This document shows positions 26,165-34,480 of a stretch of DNA of 64,000 nucleotides, in pieces; the stretch's first letter is position 1; every line of letters begins with the position of its first letter. Below the pieces are notes generated by a model. The model saw only the letters and a list, made by a program, of their open reading frames with translations. It was not told the origin of the DNA and did no database searches. Source of the DNA: Massilia phyllostachyos (GTDB lineage Bacteria > Pseudomonadota > Gammaproteobacteria > Burkholderiales > Burkholderiaceae_D); contig NZ_JAJNOC010000002.1 of NCBI RefSeq assembly GCF_021044825.1, positions 186,001 to 250,000 of the forward strand, in the 5' to 3' direction. A program made the position numbers and the translations under genes.

Positions 26165-26329
26165 CTGAATCGTCTTTCTTATTAATTAGAGGAATGATGC
26201 GAACCGGCATCGACACGCGCGCACGGCAGGGAAAACAGCGTGGCAGCGAATCCGCTATCATGGCAAAAACTGCAACATCGTTTTCGACTAACCTTATGCC
26301 ATGGCGCATGGTGCGGTATGGCGGCACGA
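26165..26329. promoter_or_regulatory. Divergent intergenic region between the PhnD-like gene and egtD
   Basis: A 165-base gap that must hold promoters for the minus-strand transporter operon and the plus-strand egtD-egtB operon. It is more AT-rich next to the transporter (TTATTAATTAG at about 26179-26189). No clean -35/-10 pair or operator palindrome could be identified by eye on either strand. Confidence 0.5.
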
Positions 26330-27313
26330 ATGATAACGCTTATGCACATCTCCTGCACGGAAGAAGTATCTCTCGCCGCTAATGCGCACGAGGCCGACGA
26401 ACTGCACGCCGGGCTGGTGGCCGAGCAGACCTGGATCTCGCCCAAGTTCCTCTACGATGCGCTCGGTTCGAAACTGTTCGAAGCCATCTGCGAGCTGCCA
26501 GAGTATTACCCGACCCGCACCGAGGCCGCGATCTTCGCGCGCCACGGCGCCGAGATGGCGCGGGTCGCCGGGCTCGGCTCGACCCTGGTCGACCTCGGCG
26601 CCGGCAACTGCGCCAAGGCCGCCTCGCTGTTCCCGCTGCTACAGCCGGCCCAGTACGTCCCGATCGACATCTCGAGCGAATTCCTGTGCGACGCCCTGGT
26701 GCGCCTGCGCCAGCGCTTCCCGCACATCGCGATGGAAGGCCTCGGCATGGACTTCTCGCAGCGCTTCGAGCTGCCGCCCCAGGTGCGGGAAGAGCGCCGT
26801 CTGTTCTTCTACCCGGGCTCCTCGATCGGCAACTTCACGCCGGAGGAAGCCCAGGGCTTCCTGCGCCGCCTGCGCGCCCAGTGCGGGGACGATGGCGGCG
26901 TGCTGATCGGCGTCGACCTGGCCAAGGACAAGGCGACCCTGGACGCCGCCTACGACGACGCCCTCGGCGTCACCGCCGCCTTCAACCTGAACGTGCTGCG
27001 CCACGTGAACCACCTGATCGGCGCCGACTTCGACATCCGCGCCTGGCGCCACCACGGCTTCTATAACGCCGCGCGCGGCCGGGTCGAGATGCACCTGGAA
27101 GCGCTGCGACGCCAGGAGGTGCGCTGGAACCGCGGGGGGCGCGTGTTCGAAGCGGGCGACTGCATCCACACCGAGAACAGCTACAAATACCAGCAGGCCG
27201 ACGCGATCGCGCTGCTGGAGCGTTCCGGCTTCGAGGCGACCCGCGTGTGGACCGACCCGCAGCGCTGGTTCGCGGTGATCCACGCGCAGGCGATCGCCGG
27301 AGCGGGGAAGTAA
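26330..27313 (+). CDS. egtD: L-histidine N-alpha-methyltransferase (hercynine synthase) EgtD
   Basis: A 327-residue SAM-dependent methyltransferase that converts histidine to hercynine (N-alpha-trimethylhistidine), the shared precursor of ergothioneine and selenoneine. Signatures: [20 protein letters not shown] and [11 protein letters not shown] at the N-terminus, the SAM loop [25 protein letters not shown], and the C-terminal HTENSYKY motif that contacts histidine. Length is normal for the family. The start is uncertain: ATG 26330 and ATG 26342 both lack ribosome sites. The stop is 1 base before egtB, so the two form an operon, divergent from the selenate-like transporter. Confidence 0.93.
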   Translation: MITLMHISCTEEVSLAANAHEADELHAGLVAEQTWISPKFLYDALGSKLFEAICELPEYYPTRTEAAIFARHGAEMARVAGLGSTLVDLGAGNCAKAASLFPLLQPAQYVPIDISSEFLCDALVRLRQRFPHIAMEGLGMDFSQRFELPPQVREERRLFFYPGSSIGNFTPEEAQGFLRRLRAQCGDDGGVLIGVDLAKDKATLDAAYDDALGVTAAFNLNVLRHVNHLIGADFDIRAWRHHGFYNAARGRVEMHLEALRRQEVRWNRGGRVFEAGDCIHTENSYKYQQADAIALLERSGFEATRVWTDPQRWFAVIHAQAIAGAGK

Positions 27314-27314
27314 G

Positions 27315-28541
27315 ATGGGCATCGGGCAGCGCGAAGACCTGGTCCACGCCTTCCAACGGGTGCGCGCGCGCTCGCTCGAGATCGCGGCGCCGCTCTCGCC
27401 GGAAGATTGCCTGGCGCAGTCGATGCCGGACGCCAGCCCCATCAAATGGCACCTGGCGCACACGACCTGGTTCTTCGAGACCTTCATCCTGGAGCCGAAC
27501 GAGGACGGTTTCGCACCCTTCCACCCGGCCTTCCGGGTGCTGTTCAACTCCTATTACAACGGCGTCGGCGCCAAGCATCCGCGTCCACACCGGGGCCTCT
27601 TGAGCCGGCCGTCGCTGGACGAGGTGCGCGCCTACCGCGCGGACGTCGATCGCCGCATGGCTGCGCTGCTGGGCGGTCCGAAAGGGATAGAGGTCGCCGC
27701 GCTGGTCGAACTCGGCCTGCAGCACGAGCAGCAGCACCAGGAACTGATGCTCACCGACCTCAAGCACCTGCTGGCGCAGAATCCGCTGTATCCAGCCTAC
27801 ACGCCGCAGGCGATGGCGTCCGGGACGCAGCCGGCTGCGGCCGACTGGATCGCCTTCGAGGGCGGGCTGGCGGAGATCGGCTACAAGGGCAGCGGCTTCT
27901 GCTTCGACAACGAGTTGCCGCGCCACCGCACCTATGTGGCGCCGTTCGCGCTTGCCTCGCGCCTGGTGACGAATGGCGAGTACCTGGCATTCATCGACGC
28001 CGGCGGCTACCGCGACCCGTCGCTGTGGCTGGCCGAGGGCTGGGACCGGGTCTGTGCAGGCGAGATCACCCGGCCACTGTACTGGGTCGAGGGCGACGAC
28101 GGTCGCTGGCAGGAATTCACGCTGCACGGGCTGCAGGCGCTCGACCCGGCCCGGCCGGTGACGCACATTTCGCTGTATGAGGCTGACGCTTATGCGCGCT
28201 GGCGCGGCGCGCGCCTTCCCACCGAAGCCGAGTGGGAATTCGCCGCGCGCCGGGCGGCGCTCGCGGGCGGCGCCCTGCATCCGGAAGCTGCCAGTGGCGA
28301 GGGACTACAGCAGATGTTCGGCGCCTGCTGGCAGTGGACCGCCAGCTCGTATGCGCCGTACCCCGGCTATGCGCCGGCGCCCGGCGCCATCGGCGAATAC
28401 AACGGCAAGTTCATGGTCAACCAGTACGTGCTGCGCGGCTCGTCCTGCGCCACGCCCGAGGGACACGCGCGCGCCAGTTACCGCAACTTCTTCCCGTCAG
28501 GCGCGCGCTGGCAGTTCACCGGGATCAGGCTGGCGCGATGA
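27315..28541 (+). CDS. egtB: EgtB-family nonheme-iron sulfoxide (or selenoxide) synthase
   Basis: A 408-residue enzyme with an N-terminal DinB_2 domain and a C-terminal formylglycine-generating-enzyme-like domain. The probable iron ligands are His49 in HLAHT and His137/His141 in HEQQHQE. The end (ATYRNFF-type: [21 protein letters not shown]) is typical of the proteobacterial EgtB group. The family couples hercynine to a thiol with oxygen. With SenB and SenC encoded nearby and no separate SenA, it could instead use the selenosugar, which is inference. It lies 1 base after egtD and overlaps the YihY gene by 4 bases. Confidence 0.88.
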   Translation: MGIGQREDLVHAFQRVRARSLEIAAPLSPEDCLAQSMPDASPIKWHLAHTTWFFETFILEPNEDGFAPFHPAFRVLFNSYYNGVGAKHPRPHRGLLSRPSLDEVRAYRADVDRRMAALLGGPKGIEVAALVELGLQHEQQHQELMLTDLKHLLAQNPLYPAYTPQAMASGTQPAAADWIAFEGGLAEIGYKGSGFCFDNELPRHRTYVAPFALASRLVTNGEYLAFIDAGGYRDPSLWLAEGWDRVCAGEITRPLYWVEGDDGRWQEFTLHGLQALDPARPVTHISLYEADAYARWRGARLPTEAEWEFAARRAALAGGALHPEAASGEGLQQMFGACWQWTASSYAPYPGYAPAPGAIGEYNGKFMVNQYVLRGSSCATPEGHARASYRNFFPSGARWQFTGIRLAR

Positions 28542-29476
28542 CTCGGCGCCGTAGTTGGCGTGAACGCATGCTCGACCAGCGCGCCAACGTCTGGATCCTG
28601 TCACATCCGCTGGCCTTCGCCATCCGGGTGATCAAGGGCTTTCGCGCCAACCAGGGCCTGCTGCTGGCCGGCGCCGTCGCCTATTACGCGCTGCTGTCGA
28701 TCGTGCCCTTCCTGATGCTGGTGGTGGTGGCGCTCTCGCACTTCCTCGACCAGGCCGAGCTGCTCGAAACCCTGGAACGCTACCTGGGCCTGCTGGTGCC
28801 GGGCCAGTCGCGGCCGATCGTGGCCGAAGTCGCGCACTTCCTGGAAAACCGCGAGCTGATCACCTGGGTGCTGGGCATCACCATGCTGTTCTTCAGCTCC
28901 TTCGCCTTCACCGTGCTGGAGAATGCGATGAGCGTCATCTTCAAGCACCGTGTCGAGATCCGGCGCCGCCACTTCCTGGTGTCGGCGGTGCTGCCTTACT
29001 GCTACATCCTGGCGCTCGGCTTCGGCGTCATGATCGTCACCCTGGTGGCCGGCACGCTCGAGGTGATGGGCGAGGAGAGCGTCTGGCTGTTCAACTACCA
29101 GTGGTCGCTGAACGGCGTCTCGGGCGTGCTGCTCTACCTGCTCGGCCTCATGGGCGAGATCCTGGTGCTGACCTCGATCTACCTGGTGATGCCGGTCGGG
29201 CGGCTGTCGATCTGGCACGCGACGATCGGCGGCGTCACGGCGGCGTTGTTGTGGGAAGTGGCGCGCCATGTGCTGGTGTGGTATTTCTCGACGCTGTCGC
29301 AGGTGAACGTCGTGTATGGATCGATGACCACGGCGATCGTCGTCATGTTCAGCCTCGAGATCGCGGCGACCCTGCTGCTGCTCGGCGCCCAGGTGATCGC
29401 CGAATACGAGCGGGTGGGGCAGGGGCAGGAAGCGGCGGCGCCGAAGCCATTGCGTACCGAACCGCCCACCGTCTGA
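28538..29476 (+). CDS. YihY/virulence factor BrkB family membrane protein
   Basis: A 312-residue inner-membrane protein with about six helices, of the family once annotated as ribonuclease BN and now regarded as membrane proteins of unknown function. Signatures: [38 protein letters not shown] and [20 protein letters not shown]. The start codon overlaps the egtB stop by 4 bases (ATGA), so it is translated as part of the egtDB transcript. Its role in selenium or ergothioneine metabolism is unknown; it might be a passenger or export protein. Confidence 0.85.
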   Translation: MTRRRSWRERMLDQRANVWILSHPLAFAIRVIKGFRANQGLLLAGAVAYYALLSIVPFLMLVVVALSHFLDQAELLETLERYLGLLVPGQSRPIVAEVAHFLENRELITWVLGITMLFFSSFAFTVLENAMSVIFKHRVEIRRRHFLVSAVLPYCYILALGFGVMIVTLVAGTLEVMGEESVWLFNYQWSLNGVSGVLLYLLGLMGEILVLTSIYLVMPVGRLSIWHATIGGVTAALLWEVARHVLVWYFSTLSQVNVVYGSMTTAIVVMFSLEIAATLLLLGAQVIAEYERVGQGQEAAAPKPLRTEPPTV

Positions 29477-29573
29477 GTCTTGCGGTTAGTCAATTGCCTG
29501 CATTCTAGCAATGGCACAGTACCGTCTTGCGCCAGATTAAGCGCGGCGCAAGACTTCTGTTCGAGGAGATGCC

Positions 29574-29729
29574 ATGAGCCAGATGCTCGCCTTCATCCTT
29601 CCGATGCCGGTCGCCATCGCGCTGGTCTTCGCCCTGGTGTTGCTGCTTGTCTTCAGCGTGGTGGCGCTGTCCTTGCTCGAACCGGCTCCGGTGCGCGCGC
29701 CGGCGCAGACTGAATCCAGGGACCCGTAG
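29574..29729 (+). CDS. Small single-helix membrane protein, 51 residues
   Basis: A small protein whose residues 5-35 form one long hydrophobic helix (MPVAIALVFALVLLLVFSVV), followed by a short polar tail rich in Pro and Ala. GAGGAG lies 5 bases before the ATG, a strong ribosome site. No family recognised. It lies 97 bases after the YihY gene and 32 bases before the glycosyltransferase-like gene. Confidence 0.6.
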   Translation: MSQMLAFILPMPVAIALVFALVLLLVFSVVALSLLEPAPVRAPAQTESRDP

Positions 29730-29748
29730 GCATCCGCCATGCTTCGGC

Positions 29749-29754
29749 TACACT
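29749..29754 (+). promoter_or_regulatory. Candidate -10 hexamer of a leaderless transcript
   Basis: TACACT lies 7 bases before the ATG of the glycosyltransferase-like gene, which has no clear ribosome site. The -35 is not recognisable, so this is tentative. Confidence 0.3.
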
Positions 29755-29761
29755 GCCGGGC

Positions 29762-30952
29762 ATGGCTCACTTCTACCTTTGCTGGGAACTCGGCGCCGGG
29801 CTCGGTCACGCGGCCCGCCTGCGCTCGATCGCGCTGCCCTTGACCGCGCGCGGCCACCGCGTCACCTACGTGCTGCGCGACCTGGTGCAGCCGCGCCGGC
29901 TGTTGCGCGACAACGGCATCGAGGTGCTGCAGGCCCCGGTCTGGCTGCACCGCACCGCCGGTCTGCCGCAGGTGCAGGCCAGCCTGGCCGAGATCCTGCT
30001 CGCGGTCGGCTACCTCGACGCCGAGGCGCTGGCCGGCCTGTGCGCGGGCTGGCGCGGCCTGTTCCGGCAGGGGCGGCCCGATTTCGTGATCGCCGACTAC
30101 GCTCCCACGGCCATGCTGGCCGCGCGCAGCATGGGCATCCGGAGCGCCGCGATCGGCACCGGCTTCCAGGTGCCGCCCGCCGCGCAGCCGCTGCCGGCCT
30201 TTTATCCCGGACTGCCGGAGCAGCGCCTGCGCAGTACCGAGGCGCGCGTGCTCGACAGCGTCAACCGCGTGCTGGCGCTGCACGGCGCGACGCCGCTGGC
30301 GCATGCCTGCGAGCTGCTGCGCGGTGATGAAGCGCTGCTGTGCGGCTGGCCGCAGCTCGATCATTACGGCCGCCCTGGTGACGGGCCCTGGCTCGGCCCC
30401 AGTCTGGCGCCAGCGGTTCCAGGCGAGGTGGTGTGGCCGCAAGCTGAGGGGCCGCGCGTGTTCGCCTATCTGAAAGCAGAGGGGGCGGGGGTGCGCGATG
30501 TGCTGGCGGCGCTGGTGCGCCGTGGCTGCCGCGTGCTGTGCTACCTGCCGGAAGTGGCGAGCGGGGCGCCCGCGCCGCTGGACAGTCCGCTGCTGCGCTT
30601 CGCGTCGACACCGGTGCCGTTGCCCGCGGCCCTGGCCGAATGCGAGCTGGTGGTCTGCCACGCGGGAGAAGCGACGACCGCCCAGTCGCTGCTGGCAGGA
30701 CGCCCGCTCCTGCTGCTGCCGATGGCGACCGAAAGCTTGCTGATGGCGCGCCAGGTGGAGCGGATCGGGGCGGGGATCAATGCGCTGGCGGCGCCGGGGC
30801 CGTGCGACTGGGATGGTGTCGTGGGCGCGCTGCTGGACACACCCGCTTACCGTGACGCGGCGCGGGCGTTCGCACGGCGCCACGCCGGCTTCGACGGCGC
30901 CAGACAGGCCGAAGCGCTGGCGGACCGGTTCGAAGCGATGCTGAGTGCTTAA
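29762..30952 (+). CDS. GT1/MGT-like glycosyltransferase family protein
   Basis: A 396-residue protein resembling nucleotide-sugar glycosyltransferases of the GT-B fold: an N-terminal Gly/His loop ELGAGLGHAARLRSIALPL, DFVIADYAPTAMLAARSMG in the acceptor half, and ECELVVCHAGEATTAQSLLAG plus PLLLLPMATES in the nucleotide-sugar half, like the VxHGGxGT and PxxxDQ regions of macroside transferases but with Glu for Gly. Substrate unknown. It converges on the selD/senC gene with a 4-base overlap. It is not the SenB-type enzyme, which lies further on. Confidence 0.7.
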   Translation: MAHFYLCWELGAGLGHAARLRSIALPLTARGHRVTYVLRDLVQPRRLLRDNGIEVLQAPVWLHRTAGLPQVQASLAEILLAVGYLDAEALAGLCAGWRGLFRQGRPDFVIADYAPTAMLAARSMGIRSAAIGTGFQVPPAAQPLPAFYPGLPEQRLRSTEARVLDSVNRVLALHGATPLAHACELLRGDEALLCGWPQLDHYGRPGDGPWLGPSLAPAVPGEVVWPQAEGPRVFAYLKAEGAGVRDVLAALVRRGCRVLCYLPEVASGAPAPLDSPLLRFASTPVPLPAALAECELVVCHAGEATTAQSLLAGRPLLLLPMATESLLMARQVERIGAGINALAAPGPCDWDGVVGALLDTPAYRDAARAFARRHAGFDGARQAEALADRFEAMLSA

Positions 30953-32004
30953 GCCACCGTGACGCGCGCGGCGCCGTCCTGCATGCGGCCGATGACGGCA
31001 GCCTCGCCGAATCCCTCGCGCGCGAACAGCGCCAGCACCTCGTCCACGCTCTCGGGGGCGCAGGACACCAGCAGGCCGCCGGAGGTCTGCGGGTCGGTCA
31101 GCAGGGCGCGCTGGGATGCGGTGATGGTGGGGGCGAGCTCCACGTCCTTGCCGTAGGCGTCCCAGTTACGGCCGGATGCGCCGGTAAAGAAACCGTCCTG
31201 CGCCAACTGCAGCACGCCGGGCAGCAGCGGCACCTTGTCCATCTCGAGCTGGGCCGACAGTTGCGCGCCGCGCGCCAGCTCCAGCAGGTGGCCGAGCAGG
31301 CCGAAGCCGGTGACGTCGGTGAGCGCATGCACGCCCGGCATGTCGGCCAGCAGGCGGCCCGGCTTGTTGAGCTTCGTGGTGTTGGCGATCATGGCCGCAT
31401 AGCCCTCCGGGCCGAGCACGTCCTTCTTGAGCGCCGCCGACAGCACGCCGACGCCGAGCGGCTTGCCCAGCACCAGCACGTCGCCCGCCTTTGCATCCGC
31501 ATTGCGCTTGACCTTCGATGGATGCACCAGGCCCATCACCACCAGGCCGTAGATCGGCTCGACCGAGTCGATGGTATGGCCGCCGGCGATCGGGATGCCC
31601 GCTTCCGCGCACACCGACTCGCCGCCGCGGATGATCTGGCCGATGGTCTCCAGCGGCAGTCTATTTACCGGCATGCCGACCAGGGCCAGCGCCATGATCG
31701 GCGTGCCGCCCATCGCGTACACGTCGGAGATCGCATTGGTGGCGGCGATGCGGCCGAAGTCGAAGGGATCGTCGACGATCGGCATGAAGAAGTCGGTGGT
31801 GGCGATCAGCGCCTGCTCGTCGTTGAGCTTGTACACGGCGGCGTCGTCGGCGGTCTCGATGCCGACCATCAGCTCCTTCGGGATCGGGAAGCCGGTCGAC
31901 TTGCCGAGGATTTCGGCCAGCACTCCGGGCGCGATCTTGCAGCCGCAGCCGCCGCCGTGCGAGAACGAAGTCAGTTTGATGGGTTGGTCTGGCTGGGTGC
32001 TCAT
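30949..32004 (-). CDS. selD: Selenide, water dikinase (selenophosphate synthetase) SelD/SenC
   Basis: A 351-residue enzyme that makes selenophosphate from selenide and ATP. The active-site motif SHGGGCGCKI (Cys20, Cys22, Lys23) matches the Cys-x-Cys-Lys of characterised SelD. The ATP-binding region (DDAAVYKL, TTDFFMPIVDDPFDFGRIAA) and the C-terminal TDPQTSGGLL are intact. It overlaps the preceding senB by 4 bases, so selenophosphate would pass to SenB, as in senABC clusters where this gene is called senC. No selA, selB or mnmH lies in the window, so other uses of selenophosphate cannot be judged. Confidence 0.93.
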   Translation of the reverse strand: MSTQPDQPIKLTSFSHGGGCGCKIAPGVLAEILGKSTGFPIPKELMVGIETADDAAVYKLNDEQALIATTDFFMPIVDDPFDFGRIAATNAISDVYAMGGTPIMALALVGMPVNRLPLETIGQIIRGGESVCAEAGIPIAGGHTIDSVEPIYGLVVMGLVHPSKVKRNADAKAGDVLVLGKPLGVGVLSAALKKDVLGPEGYAAMIANTTKLNKPGRLLADMPGVHALTDVTGFGLLGHLLELARGAQLSAQLEMDKVPLLPGVLQLAQDGFFTGASGRNWDAYGKDVELAPTITASQRALLTDPQTSGGLLVSCAPESVDEVLALFAREGFGEAAVIGRMQDGAARVTVA

Positions 32005-33002
32005 CGTGGTCTTTCGTGTTGGTTGGGCGCGCCGGGCGCGGCAAGGAGCAGATTATCCACCAAGTCGCGCAGCGCCGCTTGCTCGGCGCCGGGCGTGAAC
32101 AGGGCGGCGCGCGCCGCGCACTGGCGGCGCAGCAGGGCGGCGAAATCCGGGTCCGCGATGCTGCGGTCGACCAGGCGCGCCAGCGCACGGGCGTCGCCGA
32201 CCGGGAAGTAGCCGGCGTAGTCGTCGCCCAGCATGCCGCGGTTGCCGCTGATATCCGAGGCGAGCACCGGGACGCCGCTGGTCACCGCTTCGATGATGAC
32301 GTTGGCGCCGCCTTCCATGGTCGATGTGATGGCCATGGCGTGGCAGCGCTTCAGGCGCTGGCGCGCGGTTGAATGGGGCAGGGGGCCGAGCCAGCGGTAG
32401 CGCGGGTTATTCTTCTGTGCGCTTGATGCGGCCTCGCCCAGCGCAGGGTCGAGCGCGCCGCCGATGTGCAGCAGGCGCGCGCCGGGCGTCGTCACCAGAT
32501 CCGCGGCGCGGATGAAGGTCAGCGGGTCTTTTTCTTCGCGCAGGTGGCCGATCATGCAGATGTCGGTGAACCGAGCTTCGGGCGAGCGCACATGGGGACG
32601 CAAGGCCGGCGCCGACTGGTAGATCACCTGCGCTTTCAGGCGCAGCGCTTCCGGCAGCGCAGCGAGGCCCGCCGGCTGCAGCAGCACCAGCTTGGTGGCG
32701 GATGCGAGCGAGGCGCGCGCCTCGTGGCTGTCAGCGATATCGCGGTACAGGTCGGTGCCGGTCAGCACCAGGATGGACGGGCGCGCCGGATGGGCTGCGG
32801 CGAAGGCGGCCAGGCTGGATGCGGAGCGGCGCGCGTGCAGGACGATCAGCAGGTCGGGCGCCGGGTCGTCCGGCGTCCAGCCGCCGGCAATCTGCACGTC
32901 GTACGTGCTTTGCAGGAAGCGCTTCCAGCGGCTCGCCGACTGCCAGTTACCATTGTTCTCGCGGGCGGTCGCCGGGCTGACGATCACGATACGCTTGCGC
33001 AC
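32001..33002 (-). CDS. senB: Selenosugar synthase SenB (glycosyltransferase)
   Basis: A 333-residue GT-B glycosyltransferase. Recognised from the family motifs ENNGNWQSASRW, VLTGTDLYRDI, ICMIGHLREEKDPLTF, and the C-terminal TSTMEGGANVIIEAVTSGV and GNRGMLGDDYAGYFPVGD. In characterised systems SenB joins selenophosphate to UDP-N-acetylglucosamine, giving a selenosugar that donates selenium. The start is placed at GTG 33002: GGAG lies 8 bases upstream and a perfect TATAAT just beyond it, whereas ATG 33056 lies upstream of that promoter. It overlaps selD by 4 bases. senA, usually adjacent, is not seen here. Confidence 0.88.
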   Translation of the reverse strand: MRKRIVIVSPATARENNGNWQSASRWKRFLQSTYDVQIAGGWTPDDPAPDLLIVLHARRSASSLAAFAAAHPARPSILVLTGTDLYRDIADSHEARASLASATKLVLLQPAGLAALPEALRLKAQVIYQSAPALRPHVRSPEARFTDICMIGHLREEKDPLTFIRAADLVTTPGARLLHIGGALDPALGEAASSAQKNNPRYRWLGPLPHSTARQRLKRCHAMAITSTMEGGANVIIEAVTSGVPVLASDISGNRGMLGDDYAGYFPVGDARALARLVDRSIADPDFAALLRRQCAARAALFTPGAEQAALRDLVDNLLLAAPGAPNQHERPR

Positions 33003-33030
33003 TGCCGAGGCTCCAGAGGACGGGAATGCG

Positions 33031-33036
33031 ATTATA
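33031..33036 (-). promoter_or_regulatory. -10 box of the senB-selD promoter
   Basis: A perfect TATAAT on the minus strand. It gives a predicted transcript start near 33024 and a leader of about 22 bases with GGAG at 33011-33014. The -35 is weak, which could mean an activator is needed. Confidence 0.55.
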
Positions 33037-33068
33037 CGTCCGGGGTCGCTTTCCATGCGATATGGGTA

Positions 33069-33635
33069 TCAGTCGTTGATCTCCACATTGGCTTCGAGCC
33101 AGAGGGTCGGTTTGGCATTCATCATCGAAACAAGATTCGGATGCAGGCTGAAAGCGATCGACTTGGGCTTGCCACTGACCCGCACTTCGGCGCTGGAATC
33201 GGCCAGGGGTTGTGGTCCGCACAAGTCGGGACAGAGTGGGACGGCGTCGGGAGGCATCACGTGGACGGAGGCAACCGCATACGTTGCCCCTTTCTTCGAC
33301 ACCGCCTTTGCGCCTTCCACTTTCACAGCTAACTTGTTTCCATTCCTGGACATGGTGCAGCTTGCGATGGTCTGCGTATGGGCGAATGCGGAGCGACCGT
33401 CGTCTGAAAACACCGGGATTTTTCCGCTGACCTTGCACAGCTCGGTAATCTTGTTGACCGTTCCGTCCCTTGCCTCGATCAATTGGACCTTGGCAGTCAT
33501 CCTGGCTTCGCGCAGCTGCGGAGGCCTGTTTGGAGGCGGGGGGATTGCGTGTGCCGGCAAGATGCTCAGCAGTAGCGTGGCGGCAATCAACCGATTCCGG
33601 TAGGGCCTGGTGGAGAACGCGTTCATTATGGTCAT
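33069..33635 (-). CDS. Exported hypothetical protein
   Basis: A 188-residue protein with a probable signal peptide (RLIAATLLLSILPAHA) and a Pro-rich start of the mature part (PPPPNRPP). The mature protein carries four Cys residues (LCKVSGK, ASCTMS, PLCPDLCGP) that could form disulphides in the periplasm, and an Ig-like beta pattern. No family recognised. It is last in a three-gene minus-strand set and nearly touches the upstream gene (stop and start 2 bases apart). Base use here is less GC-rich than in the flanking genes. ATG 33626 is an alternative start. Confidence 0.6.
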   Translation of the reverse strand: MTIMNAFSTRPYRNRLIAATLLLSILPAHAIPPPPNRPPQLREARMTAKVQLIEARDGTVNKITELCKVSGKIPVFSDDGRSAFAHTQTIASCTMSRNGNKLAVKVEGAKAVSKKGATYAVASVHVMPPDAVPLCPDLCGPQPLADSSAEVRVSGKPKSIAFSLHPNLVSMMNAKPTLWLEANVEIND

Positions 33636-33637
33636 GA

Positions 33638-34018
33638 TCACCGATCCACCGTATAGTCACCGCGCGACAAATCGGCAAGACGTGCGAGCCCATCGGAAAT
33701 CGTGGCGGTCCAGGGGAGGGGCATGATCAGAATTTGCTCGACGCCCAAGTGTTGCCGGCCTTGTTCGGTCAAGTCGATTTCCATGCGCTCTCCAACCCGG
33801 CGGATCGATGCGACGCCGCGGTAGCAAGCTGTCGACTGATCGTCGCATTCGATATACAGTCCATCGGCGTCCAGGGGAAAGTCGCCTTCTCCGCTCATGG
33901 TAGAGCACTGGAACATCACGTATTTCCCGGCGCCGCATTCATCATCGGAGAATGCGAAGACCAGGTTCCCGTCATTCTCCTCGAGCGAAACAAACGTCGC
34001 GAACAGTTCGTAGTTCAT
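33638..34018 (-). CDS. Hypothetical protein, possibly Imm10-family immunity protein
   Basis: A 126-residue cytoplasmic, acidic protein. The pattern FAFSDDECGAGKYVMFQCS, GLYIECDDQSTACYRGVASIRR and the end IDLTEQGRQHLGVEQILI recalls Imm10-type immunity proteins of polymorphic toxin systems (a strand-rich protein with YxExxD and Gly-Val/Ile motifs). This is a weak resemblance from memory. GAGGA lies 8 bases before the ATG at 34018. No toxin gene is visible next to it, so it could be an orphan immunity gene. It lies in the less GC-rich patch. Confidence 0.55.
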   Translation of the reverse strand: MNYELFATFVSLEENDGNLVFAFSDDECGAGKYVMFQCSTMSGEGDFPLDADGLYIECDDQSTACYRGVASIRRVGERMEIDLTEQGRQHLGVEQILIMPLPWTATISDGLARLADLSRGDYTVDR

Positions 34019-34055
34019 ATTGTCGTTCCTCACCCTGCCAGGCAGCCATCGGGCA

Positions 34056-34298
34056 TTAGCGATCGACCAGGCTTTTCTTGTATTTGCCGTCATCCTTCAT
34101 GACTCGCGAGACCACCAGTGCCGCACCCGCGACGAAGAAGCCGTACCTCAGCCAAGGGGAAGAGGTTGGGAAGTAGCGATCCATTAGCATGAAGATGCCG
34201 AAGCAGGCGGACCAGGTGGCGTCGATCCATTGGCGTCTCGCAAGGCAGATAAGTGTTGAGAGTGCCCAGCATACGATGGGCAAGTCATTCCAGGTCAT
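34056..34298 (-). CDS. Small membrane protein, hypothetical
   Basis: An 80-residue protein with two or three hydrophobic segments (LPIVCWALSTLICLA, TWSACFGIFMLMD and YGFFVAGAALVVSRV), ending in a basic tail. No family recognised. An upstream ATG at 34355 would add 19 residues that are not membrane-like. First gene of the three-gene accessory set. Confidence 0.45.
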   Translation of the reverse strand: MTWNDLPIVCWALSTLICLARRQWIDATWSACFGIFMLMDRYFPTSSPWLRYGFFVAGAALVVSRVMKDDGKYKKSLVDR

Positions 34299-34433
34299 GC
34301 GGTCTCGGTCACGTATTGATGCGTTAACGATAAATTTGTCTATCCCTATTAGCATAGCGATGAGACTGGCTCAATAATGCGTGAATTGTCACAGAGGAAA
34401 GATCGCAGCCATGAAGAAGAGCGGCGCTGGCAA

Positions 34434-34463
34434 AAAAATGGCTGCCCGAAGGCAGCCATTTTT
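34434..34463 (-). terminator. Intrinsic terminator of the DEAD-box helicase gene
   Basis: A perfect 13-bp stem (34434-34446 with 34451-34463) around a TTCG tetraloop on the minus strand, with a T-run after it in that direction. It lies 18 bases past the helicase stop. Confidence 0.85.
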
Positions 34464-34480
34464 CATGAAGCAGTCAGCGA

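Noticed and set aside
29762..30952. Taking the GT1-like protein as SenB
   Set aside because: The SenB motifs are in the 32001-33002 protein, which overlaps selD; the GT1-like protein has a different GT-B pattern.
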